Source: Lentisphaerales bacterium (GTDB taxonomy: Bacteria > Verrucomicrobiota > Lentisphaeria > Lentisphaerales > Lentisphaeraceae). Taken from it: 43,953 bases of DNA. The notes under the pieces were generated by a model. That model was not told the DNA's origin. It did no database searches and worked only from the letters and a program-made list of their open reading frames with translations. The position numbers and the translations under genes were made by a program. Shown in pieces: positions 36,381-43,953 of this stretch. Position 1 is the first letter of the stretch. Each line of letters starts with the position of its first letter. The stretch lies in assembly GCA_022446985.1 (NCBI GenBank), contig JAKVBD010000043.1, positions 1 to 43,953 of the forward strand, in the 5' to 3' direction.

Positions 36381-38147
36381 GTGAGAATACTATTCCTTAG
36401 CTCATATACTTCTCCGTCAGCCGGGCCAAGTGCTATGTGGAGGTTGATCAAAAGTTTAGAACAACTTGGTCATGAGTGCGTTGTTTGCTCCTATGACTGT
36501 AAACCGGTAAATGGAAATTATTTAAATCTATTTAAGGAATATGAATTTGACCGGAAAGACTGCTTTTCAAAGAAGTTTAATGAAAAGCTACCAAACGTAA
36601 TTCGACTATCATCATCCTCATTAGTCAAATCCATAAAAGCCTTTAATCCCGATATAATAAATACTCACTGGTTACATGGTCCTGAGCATATATATATCCC
36701 GCTGACTATTTTAAAAAAGCTTGGAAAGCAGATTCCAATAGTATGGACTTTACATGACATGTGGCCCTTTACAGGCGGCTGTGTTTACAGCTACACTTGT
36801 TCCGGTTACATAAATGAATGTTCTGATTGTCAATTAGAGGGAGAACAATGTAAGCCAAATATAAACTACAATGAACTATGGAAGATTAAACAGAGTGTAT
36901 ACAATCAGATTTCAAACCTCAGTTTAATCTCACCATCCCAATGGTTAGCGAACCGTGCAATAAAAAGCCCTCTTTTCCAAGATCTCAATATTTCAGTAGT
37001 TTCAAACAGCCTTGATCTTGATATATTTAAGCCTATCGACAATCCAGAGAAATTTAAGCAAAAATTAGGCATTCCACTTTCCTGGCAAATTATTCTTTGC
37101 CCATCTTCTTCTTATTCCATCTATAGAAAAGGTCTTGACGTCCTGATTAACTCTTTGAAACTACAAAATTCAGAGCAGTTACTGAAAGATTCATTACTTA
37201 TCTTAATAGGCCCTAAAGATCCAAGAGTTTGCAAAGATATCAGAATGATACCATCTATGAATGTTATGTTCACCGGTCAGTTAAAGTCAGAACATGAAGT
37301 CGCAAAATATTACTCAATCGCTGATATTACTGTATTACCTTCCAGAGGGGATAATCAACCATCAACAATCATGGAAAGTCTTGCATGTGGAACACCAGTT
37401 ATCACCAGTTCAGCCGGTGGCTGTCCTGAAATGATCATTGAAGAGGTTAATGGCTGGACCTTTGAGGTAGAAGATATTTATATGCTTCATGATCACATAA
37501 AATCATATTTCAGCTTAAATAAACTTGAGAAGGATACCATTTCTAAGCAAGCTAGGAACTATGCCTTGGAGCATTTTCAGATGGAACGCCAGGCAATTGA
37601 TTATGAGAAAGTTTTTTCAAACCTAGTTTCTAACCCCAGAAAAAACATAATACTGAAGAATATCGTTCACGGAAATTCTGATTTCATTAAAACCTTGAAT
37701 TATAAAAGCCAAGTCATCACAAAATTACATAAAGTAAATGATCAACTTAAGCATAACCTCACTTCAAGAGATCAGATAATAAAAAAGCAACGAGAAGATA
37801 AAGAAAACCTAAAACAGAATTTAAAGTTATTAAAAGCTAAAAACATTGAGCTCAAACTCCAGATATTACTTAAAAAATATAATTATAATTTAAGAATTGC
37901 TCTATTTGGAAATGGTAAACACACCCAATGGTTACTTTCTACCCAGCCCATAATACAAGAAAATACTTCAGTGATCTTTGATGATGCCCCAAAACCAACT
38001 GGCAAAATACCTATTTTACCACCGGACAGCCAATTTGAAGAGATGTTTGATTTCATAATTCCATCTTCTGACACCATTGAAGAGGTTCTCACTGAAAGAA
38101 TAAAAAATACTTTTCAAACCAATAAAATTTTTTCGCTCTATGCCTAA
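36381..38147 (+). CDS. GT4 glycosyltransferase with coiled coil and C-terminal module
   Basis: A 588-residue protein starting at a GTG. The GT-B fold of family GT4 spans about 1-420: N-terminal RILFLSSYTSPSAGPSAMWRL, THWLHGPEH, the YRKGLDVLINSL loop, and the C-terminal donor site with LPSRGDNQPSTIMESLACGTPV, including the EX7E-type glutamate. A coiled coil follows (about 440-500). The accessory module begins at R505: IALFGNGKHT (506-515), IFDDA and PSSDT. The linker and module closely resemble those of the sulfotransferase at 40480. A cysteine-rich insertion (YTCSGY, ECSDCQLEGEQC) resembles those in some bacterial GT4 enzymes. Confidence 0.9.
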   Translation: MRILFLSSYTSPSAGPSAMWRLIKSLEQLGHECVVCSYDCKPVNGNYLNLFKEYEFDRKDCFSKKFNEKLPNVIRLSSSSLVKSIKAFNPDIINTHWLHGPEHIYIPLTILKKLGKQIPIVWTLHDMWPFTGGCVYSYTCSGYINECSDCQLEGEQCKPNINYNELWKIKQSVYNQISNLSLISPSQWLANRAIKSPLFQDLNISVVSNSLDLDIFKPIDNPEKFKQKLGIPLSWQIILCPSSSYSIYRKGLDVLINSLKLQNSEQLLKDSLLILIGPKDPRVCKDIRMIPSMNVMFTGQLKSEHEVAKYYSIADITVLPSRGDNQPSTIMESLACGTPVITSSAGGCPEMIIEEVNGWTFEVEDIYMLHDHIKSYFSLNKLEKDTISKQARNYALEHFQMERQAIDYEKVFSNLVSNPRKNIILKNIVHGNSDFIKTLNYKSQVITKLHKVNDQLKHNLTSRDQIIKKQREDKENLKQNLKLLKAKNIELKLQILLKKYNYNLRIALFGNGKHTQWLLSTQPIIQENTSVIFDDAPKPTGKIPILPPDSQFEEMFDFIIPSSDTIEEVLTERIKNTFQTNKIFSLYA

Positions 38148-38172
38148 AGAAATCATTCAATAAATCTGGTAA

Positions 38173-39336
38173 ATGACAATTTCAATTATCACTGCAAACC
38201 TTAATGGTGGTCAATATCTGGAAGAAACTATTAACTCTGTGATTTCACAGGGCATTGACAGTTTGGAGTATATTATTATTGATGGTGGAAGCACCGACGA
38301 AAGTATAGATATCATCAAAAAATATGATACACACATATCTCATTGGGAAGTCAATCCGGGACAATCCTTCTACAAGTCATTAAATCGAGGGTTTGAGTTG
38401 GCTACAGGGGAAATTCTAACATGGATTAATAGTGACGACCTACTACTACCAAGTACATTATCAAAAATTACAAAATTATTTTCTTCTCTGCCAGAAGTTG
38501 CCTGGATAACCGGTCTGCATTGTCATTGTAATTCTAAAGGAGATATTACAGAAAGAATATCATTGGCTCCTTATTCACGTCAATTATTAAAATACGGTTT
38601 TTACGAAGAGCGCCAATTATACTATGTTCAGCAAGAAGGAACATTTTGGCGCAAGTCGCTTTGGGAGCAGAGTGGTGCATATATAGACACTACACTCGAA
38701 GTGGCTGCAGACTTTGAGTTGTGGATAAGCTTTGCCCAGTATGAAAAGCTATATTCTGTTAGAGAAGCTTTAGCTGCATTCAGATACCATGACAACAATC
38801 TTTCTTCTCTAAAGAAAGAACAATACCTAAGTGAGATTGACAGCATAAAGTCTAACTTTGTTATAACAATGGAACAACTCACATCAGAACTTTTTCTCCA
38901 CCCTCAACACTTTGCATATTCCCTCACAGAAATTGACAAAAATTGGAAAGTTCAAAAAGAAATTATAGATGTACCGCACTGCTACTACAAAGTCTATCAA
39001 AAATGGCTTTATAAGGAATACAGTCATATTAATAATCATAGAAAATTAAGATTGTCTGAAAAGCTATCAAAAACAAAACTCTTTGAAGAAAAGCAACTAA
39101 TCGCTATTTTGGGAAATCCAAGAGAGTGCAGGTGGCTTACAGATATTTTGAATGAAAGTAACATAAAGTTTATATACCTAAATAATTATAATAGTGATCT
39201 GGAGGATACCTACAATTTCGAAAATACTCCGAAAGAAATAGGTTTAATTATAACGCTATCGAATACTTCGGATAAACTAAAATCTAAGCTTTCAAAACTG
39301 GCTCCGATACACTCAATAGATGAAATCATCAAATGA
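38173..39336 (+). CDS. GT2 glycosyltransferase with divergent C-terminal module
   Basis: A GT-A glycosyltransferase of 387 residues: SIITANLNGGQYLEETI, IIDGGSTDES, EVNPGQSFYKSLNRGFELATGE, metal site NSDD in TWINSDDLL, and AADFELWISFA with the catalytic-base region. Residues about 308-387 hold the most worn member of the shared module: IAILGNPREC (310-319) replaces the glycine loop, with NNYN and LSNTS at the later motifs. The ligand-binding residues are mostly lost here, so this copy may be structural. The TGA overlaps the ATG of the next gene. Confidence 0.88.
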   Translation: MTISIITANLNGGQYLEETINSVISQGIDSLEYIIIDGGSTDESIDIIKKYDTHISHWEVNPGQSFYKSLNRGFELATGEILTWINSDDLLLPSTLSKITKLFSSLPEVAWITGLHCHCNSKGDITERISLAPYSRQLLKYGFYEERQLYYVQQEGTFWRKSLWEQSGAYIDTTLEVAADFELWISFAQYEKLYSVREALAAFRYHDNNLSSLKKEQYLSEIDSIKSNFVITMEQLTSELFLHPQHFAYSLTEIDKNWKVQKEIIDVPHCYYKVYQKWLYKEYSHINNHRKLRLSEKLSKTKLFEEKQLIAILGNPRECRWLTDILNESNIKFIYLNNYNSDLEDTYNFENTPKEIGLIITLSNTSDKLKSKLSKLAPIHSIDEIIK

Positions 39337-40478
39337 AAATTTCAGTATATATTATTTCACATAATCAAAAAGATTATCTAAAACCAGCCATAGAAAGTGT
39401 TTTAAACCAAACACTCAGGCCTTCTCAGATTTTAATAATTGACAACAATTCCTCAGATGGCTCTCAAGAGCTCATTAAAAGCTTCTGCTCAAAGCACTCC
39501 TCGCTTATTGAAGCGATTTACAATGATAAAAATAAACCAATCCCAGAAACTCGAAATCAAGCTCTCAATCAATTGACTGGCGACTACATTACATACTTAG
39601 ATGGTGATGATACTTTTCACCCTCAAAAACTGGAAAAAGAATCTAAACTTGTCAAAAATAAAAAAAGCTTTGTCTTCTCAAATTACCAGTTAATCGATTC
39701 AGAAGGAAACCCTTTAATGAATTGGTTGAATTCTCCTCCAGAAGAAGGAGATATTGTTTATGATGCAATATCTCGAAATTATAAAACCAAAAGACTATTT
39801 CGTTACGAACTATTTCACAAAGACCTTCTAACCGAAACAGGCAACTATGACGAAAGTCTTGAAGTGTATGAAGATTGGGATTGGAAAATTAGGTTATGTC
39901 AAAACGGTACAGCAATTTTTTGTGATGAAGTACTATCTAGCTATCGCATCCATCAAAATAATATTTCTGGCAAAAATGCTTACAAATTGTTCCAATGCTT
40001 TTCGCAAGTATTAAATAAATACTTGCCTTTGTGTCGCCATCTACCCACGACAGAAAAAATTAAGATTAAAGAAAACTTACTGAAGAATTGTAGTTCATTA
40101 ATTAATAAATCATTACTTGAATTACTTGATCTTAACAACACGTCAAACAAAGGTAATCAAGAGATTAACAAGTTCCAAGATGTCCTTTTAGAAATAAGTC
40201 AAAAGCATAATAAAATCGCTATTTATGGGGCAGGCCAACACACTCTAAAAAATGTTGAACTAATAATCCCCCACTCTTTAAAAATCACTGCGATATTTGA
40301 CGATAACAGTCTCGAGCATGAAAAGTTTTTGGGATGGCCAAAACAAAAACCTGGAAATACAAACCCTTCAGATTTTGAAGCTGTACTTATTTCTTCTGAT
40401 ACATTTGAAACTGAAATGTATAATAACCTATTAAGATTAGGTTATTCAAAAGATCAATGTTATAAAGTATATTCTTAA
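39333..40478 (+). CDS. GT2 glycosyltransferase with C-terminal module
   Basis: A 381-residue GT-A enzyme with VYIISHNQKDYLKPAIESVL, ILIIDNNSSDGS, ETRNQALNQLTGDY, metal-binding YLDGDDTFHP and a EDWDWKIRL catalytic-base block. The module begins at I295: IAIYGAGQHT (295-304), FDDN and LISSDT, a canonical copy. The gene overlaps the preceding one in ATGA form and is followed after one base by the sulfotransferase gene. Confidence 0.92.
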   Translation: MKISVYIISHNQKDYLKPAIESVLNQTLRPSQILIIDNNSSDGSQELIKSFCSKHSSLIEAIYNDKNKPIPETRNQALNQLTGDYITYLDGDDTFHPQKLEKESKLVKNKKSFVFSNYQLIDSEGNPLMNWLNSPPEEGDIVYDAISRNYKTKRLFRYELFHKDLLTETGNYDESLEVYEDWDWKIRLCQNGTAIFCDEVLSSYRIHQNNISGKNAYKLFQCFSQVLNKYLPLCRHLPTTEKIKIKENLLKNCSSLINKSLLELLDLNNTSNKGNQEINKFQDVLLEISQKHNKIAIYGAGQHTLKNVELIIPHSLKITAIFDDNSLEHEKFLGWPKQKPGNTNPSDFEAVLISSDTFETEMYNNLLRLGYSKDQCYKVYS

Positions 40479-40479
40479 G

Positions 40480-41964
40480 ATGACTAACTTTAAGGCAAAC
40501 CAGCTAGTTTTCCTCATTTCTCAACCCCGCTCTGGCTCTACTATGCTACAACTTTTATTGAGCCAACATTCCAAGATAAGTACATCTGCAGAGCCTTGGG
40601 TTGCGCTTCCTTTTCTTGCGCCTATAACACCTGGGCTACATCGGAGCTCATATAATTCACTATGGGCTTCTGAAGCAATTAAAGAATATCTTTTAGACAA
40701 TAAAACTACTGAAAAAGAAATTCAAAAAGTTATTTCAAGCGCTCTTCTTTCAGTCTATAATTTAGCCCAAAAAGATAAGCCTGAAAATTTATTTCTTGAT
40801 AAAACCCCGCGGTACTACATGATTCTTGAAAAACTTCAAGAGTTATTCCCTGAAGCAAAATTTATCATATTAAAAAGAAACCCAGCTCATGTTTTGAAAT
40901 CAATACTAAGAACCTGGGTCAAAGATGAATACAGTAAGTTACTCAATTATCGCTATGATCTTTTTATGGCTCCACAAAAAATTACTCAGAGCCTATCAAA
41001 TAAAAATAAAAACCTCTACCAAACATCATATGAAGAAGTCGTAAATGATCCACAGAAAACTATTCAAGGTATTTGCCATTTCCTCCAAATCCCTTTTGAA
41101 GCAAATTGTATAAGTTACGAAAATGAACAATTCCAGAAGTGGAAATTTGGCGACAAGTCTGGCATCACACGTCATAACTCTCCAAAGAAAAATAAGTCCT
41201 CCGAGATAAACGACACTCATAATGACCTTATAAATAGTTATATCTCTAACTTAGGAAAAGAGGTGATGAATAAACTGGGCTATGATTATGAGAATACTCT
41301 AGTCGAATTCCCGTTAATAAATCCTTCTAAATCACCATTTGATTGGAATAATATTCTTAAAGAAAATTTAACCATTACCGACCTTCTGCAGTACAGTAGC
41401 TTTCAACTTTCTTTAAAACCTCAGACATCAAACATAAAAAAAGCTTTTGATGAATTAGCTAATTTCATACAAGACGAAAAGCAAAAAAATCCAGAACTTA
41501 TTGAAGCTATAGAAGAATCTCAACTTCAACAAGCATCTCTACTCTCCATGAGAGTTTTTAGCACCAAAAGAAATAACTTTCTTAAAAATACTATCCTAGC
41601 ACGTGAGCTCCTCGTCAAAAATATCAAACTACAAACTAAATTGTTGTTAGCAGAGCATGGGGGAAAAATTAAAATCGCTTTGTATGGTAAAGGTGACCAT
41701 TCAAGCTGGCTCCTTTCAAATTTTCCTGAAATATCTTCCAGGACAGTTATTATATTTGATGACAACTGCTCTGGAGTAGAATCCTTAAAAGGCATTTCTG
41801 TAGTTAAACCAGAACAGCATTTAGAAACTAAATTTGATATTATCATCCCTTCTTCGGATACCTACCAAAACCAAATCACCTCAAAGATAAAAACTTTGTT
41901 TTCTAAAAAGGTTACTATTCACTTACTCTACGACCAACTGCCAGAAGGTCCATACCCAAAGTAA
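40480..41964 (+). CDS. Sulfotransferase with C-terminal accessory module
   Basis: A 494-residue protein. Residues 1-270 are a sulfotransferase_3-like domain: PAPS loop SQPRSGST (14-21), and IILKRNPAHVLKSI with the 3'-phosphate-binding Arg and Ser. A helical middle (270-390) follows, including RELLVKNIKLQTKLLL. The shared module begins at K398: IALYGKGDHS, IFDDN (about 425-429) and PSSDT (about 457-460). Presence of the same module on a sulfotransferase and on glycosyltransferases is the strongest sign that it is an independent unit. The protein probably sulfates the glycan made by its neighbours. Confidence 0.88.
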   Translation: MTNFKANQLVFLISQPRSGSTMLQLLLSQHSKISTSAEPWVALPFLAPITPGLHRSSYNSLWASEAIKEYLLDNKTTEKEIQKVISSALLSVYNLAQKDKPENLFLDKTPRYYMILEKLQELFPEAKFIILKRNPAHVLKSILRTWVKDEYSKLLNYRYDLFMAPQKITQSLSNKNKNLYQTSYEEVVNDPQKTIQGICHFLQIPFEANCISYENEQFQKWKFGDKSGITRHNSPKKNKSSEINDTHNDLINSYISNLGKEVMNKLGYDYENTLVEFPLINPSKSPFDWNNILKENLTITDLLQYSSFQLSLKPQTSNIKKAFDELANFIQDEKQKNPELIEAIEESQLQQASLLSMRVFSTKRNNFLKNTILARELLVKNIKLQTKLLLAEHGGKIKIALYGKGDHSSWLLSNFPEISSRTVIIFDDNCSGVESLKGISVVKPEQHLETKFDIIIPSSDTYQNQITSKIKTLFSKKVTIHLLYDQLPEGPYPK

Positions 41965-41977
41965 AGGCTACAATATC

Positions 41978-42721
41978 ATGAACTCTAAAAATAATATTGA
42001 AAAAGTTTCAGTAATTACCGTAGTGTTAAATGATGAAGACAATATCGCTCGAACAATAAAGAGTGTAATCTCACAAAGCTATAAGAACATTGAATATATC
42101 GTCATCGATGGAGATTCCTCAGATGCAACTCTTTCAATTATAAATCAATTTACTGATAGTATTGATAAAATAGTCAGTGAGAAAGATAAAGGGCTATATC
42201 ATGCAATGAATAAAGCTATCGATATGGCAACGGGTGACTGGATTATCTTCATGAATTCTGGAGATATCTTTACAGAGGAATTATCTATAGAGAATGCTTT
42301 TTCTAACAAGCCAAATGATGCAGACTTCATATACGGGAAGCATATTTGGCAAAATAAAGACAAAGAATTTGAGGTTCCAACACGCCCTTTAGATATTATG
42401 TGGCAAAGAATTTCCTTTTCTCATCAAACTCTTTTTGCTCGGCTAAAATTAATGAAAAAACACAAATTCAATACTTCATATAAAATAGTTTCTGATTATG
42501 AATTTTATTATGCTCATTATTGCAATGGATATAAATTTCATAACTCAAATGCTACAATTGCGAAAGTTTCTGCTGGTGGAATTTCTCATATTAGTTTGTG
42601 GACAAGAACGATAGAGCGATGGGCTGTTGTTCGTAAATACAGTAATCACTTCTCGAAAAATATTTTTTACTTAAAGTTTATTTTAAGAGAAGTGATTTTA
42701 AAATCTTACCTCAAAAAATAA
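41978..42721 (+). CDS. GT2 glycosyltransferase (WcaA-like), no module
   Basis: A compact GT-A enzyme of 247 residues: VSVITVVLNDEDNIARTI, YIVIDGDSSDAT, VSEKDKGLYHAMNKAIDMATGD, and a metal site in FMNSGD with Gly instead of the second Asp, as in many WcaA-like enzymes. FSHQTLFARL and KIVSDYEFY blocks follow. It ends without the C-terminal module carried by its neighbours. An AAGG ribosome binding site precedes the ATG. Confidence 0.9.
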   Translation: MNSKNNIEKVSVITVVLNDEDNIARTIKSVISQSYKNIEYIVIDGDSSDATLSIINQFTDSIDKIVSEKDKGLYHAMNKAIDMATGDWIIFMNSGDIFTEELSIENAFSNKPNDADFIYGKHIWQNKDKEFEVPTRPLDIMWQRISFSHQTLFARLKLMKKHKFNTSYKIVSDYEFYYAHYCNGYKFHNSNATIAKVSAGGISHISLWTRTIERWAVVRKYSNHFSKNIFYLKFILREVILKSYLKK

Positions 42722-42732
42722 CAAGGGCAAAT

Positions 42733-43557
42733 ATGTCACAGTCACAATTCACAATAAATATCAACTACCCAACATCCGCAAACAATTCTCCACGTTGGGG
42801 TTACGACTCTCCCCCTCATCCAATACTTAAAGAAATAATAAGTAAATATGAGAACCGTTACAAAAGTGCTTTAAAATACTTAACAAGAAGTAAACGTAAG
42901 TATCGCCAAATAAACATTCAAGCGGCGCCGGACAAAAGCGAAGCTCCCCATTTATCTAATCCATGGCTTCCTGGTTTAGACTCTTTAGCTTTATACTCTT
43001 TTATTAAAAAGTATAAGCCTATACGGTATCTTGAAGTTGGTTCAGGAAGCTCAACAAAATTTGCGAGAAAGTCTATTGATGACCATCATCTCAATACTAT
43101 AATTACGTCTATTGACCCTCAGCCGAGGTCAGAAATTGATATTATTTGTGACAAAGTTATCAGACAGGCAGTTGAAAGTGTAGACCTAAAAATCTTTGAT
43201 CAACTTGAAAAAAATGATATCTTGTTCATTGACAACTCACATCGAAGCTTTATGAACTCTGATGTTACAGTAACTTTTCTAGATATTATTCCTCGACTAA
43301 AGCCTGGAGTCATTGTTCAAATCCATGACATATTCCTTCCTTATGACTATCCACCTTCATGGGACAAAAGATATTATAATGAACAATATCTATTAGCTGC
43401 CTATCTTCTTGCTGATACAAATAAATTTGATATCTTATTACCCAATGCCTTTGTCTCTCGGACTCAAAGTCTTCACTCAATTGTACAACCTGTTTTCGAA
43501 GATCTAGATGGAGTGTCAAAAGGAGGAGGCTCATTTTGGCTTAAAATAAAAAAATAA
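42733..43557 (+). CDS. Class I SAM-dependent methyltransferase
   Basis: A 274-residue protein with a Rossmann methyltransferase core: motif I LEVGSGSSTKFA (about 100-111), ITSIDPQPR (acidic residue after strand 2), ILFIDNSHRSFMNSDV (a motif resembling the Methyltransf_24 type) and LKPGVIVQIHDIF. It fits O-methylation of a sugar or sugar-linked group in the operon's glycan. The N-terminal 95 residues are a separate extension of unknown role. AGGG precedes the ATG. Confidence 0.83.
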   Translation: MSQSQFTININYPTSANNSPRWGYDSPPHPILKEIISKYENRYKSALKYLTRSKRKYRQINIQAAPDKSEAPHLSNPWLPGLDSLALYSFIKKYKPIRYLEVGSGSSTKFARKSIDDHHLNTIITSIDPQPRSEIDIICDKVIRQAVESVDLKIFDQLEKNDILFIDNSHRSFMNSDVTVTFLDIIPRLKPGVIVQIHDIFLPYDYPPSWDKRYYNEQYLLAAYLLADTNKFDILLPNAFVSRTQSLHSIVQPVFEDLDGVSKGGGSFWLKIKK

Positions 43558-43586
43558 TCCTCCTAAAAAACTATTACATACATAAA

Positions 43587-43953
43587 ATGAAAATCATTTT
43601 TATTCTTCCCGGAGAGCTTTCCCGCTGCCAAGGACGAAGTCTAGATGCCTACTGTCAGTTTTTAAAAGTTCATCATGAGATCCTAGTTTTATATAAAGCC
43701 GGTAAAGAAGATGATGACTTTCAAGTTCCAGGCTATAAACACCTTCCCCTCTCATGGAATAATGAGGGATTAGACCAAACTCTTTTGCAAGATGTAAAAA
43801 AATTTAATCCGGCTGTTATTCACATTTGGAACCCCTGGAGAAATATGCTTATTGCAGGACTTGATTGTCTCTCCGCTTGTCCTAAAGCAAAATTTTTTAT
43901 TCATATTGAAGACGACTTAGCATATCATTCGCGACAAAAGAATGCTCCTGAAT
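43587..43953 (+). CDS. Glycosyltransferase (GT-B type), 3' end outside the window
   Basis: A frame opens at ATG 43587 and is still open at the window end (122 codons). It begins MKIIFILPGELSRCQGRS, followed by HEILVLYK, NPAVIHIWNPWRN and FFIHIEDDLAYHS. This alternation of beta strands matches the N-terminal acceptor domain of a GT-B glycosyltransferase. Continuity of strand and spacing (29 bp) suggests it belongs to the same operon. Confidence 0.75.
   Translation, partial: MKIIFILPGELSRCQGRSLDAYCQFLKVHHEILVLYKAGKEDDDFQVPGYKHLPLSWNNEGLDQTLLQDVKKFNPAVIHIWNPWRNMLIAGLDCLSACPKAKFFIHIEDDLAYHSRQKNAPE

Overview
The window is an AT-rich bacterial chromosome segment. It encodes a Gram-negative, peptidoglycan-making cell: a division/cell-wall (dcw) cluster whose MurE carries the DNPR motif of meso-diaminopimelate-adding enzymes. 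Two Hanks-type kinases with N-terminal zinc ribbons, a planctomycete-style PQQ-like propeller lipoprotein, and a long glycan locus with sulfotransferases point to the PVC superphylum, most likely Lentisphaerota. That placement is inference from gene style, not from a marker gene comparison.

Layout. 1-545: dead IS200/IS605-type transposase with end-like hairpins. 737-2598: an unrecognised 187-residue protein converging on a double-SIS (GmhA-like) protein. 2837-6412: galE (+) and the apt-acs pair (-), meeting at a bidirectional terminator. 6657-11948: two zinc-ribbon Ser/Thr kinases, oligoribonuclease, a broken SGNH hydrolase, a VWA (MIDAS) protein and a small membrane-anchored protein. 12022-19544 (-): mraZ-rsmH-ftsL-ftsI-murE-murF-mraY, preceded by a 10-bp-phased array of AGGG-type boxes that fits a MraZ operator. 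19836-22518 (-): PQQ-like lipoprotein, then an accessory-domain gene and rluA, which look like the two halves of a protein fused in other bacteria. 22629-24366: a decay zone with a ruined receiver domain, a ruined DDE transposase and structured inverted repeats, followed by tRNA-Ser(UGA). 24552-27167 (-): a LysM protein and a two-gene operon encoding an unknown helical protein and a SWIM-type zinc-finger protein.

27496 to the window end (+): one tightly packed glycan operon of at least 12 genes, running off the window. It contains GT2 and GT4 glycosyltransferases, a CgeB-like protein, two sulfotransferases, a PhyH-type dioxygenase, a radical SAM-polysaccharide pyruvyl transferase fusion and a methyltransferase. 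The product is probably a sulfated, possibly pyruvylated surface glycan.

The most notable observation is a shared C-terminal module of about 85-95 residues on six of these otherwise unrelated enzymes (four GT-A/GT2-like, one GT4, one sulfotransferase). Its pattern is a glycine-rich G-x-G-x-H/F-T/S loop, then FDDN, then SSDT, which suggests a small Rossmann-like domain. I do not recognise it as a described accessory domain of such enzymes; it may be a common ligand-binding or docking module for a glycan assembly complex.
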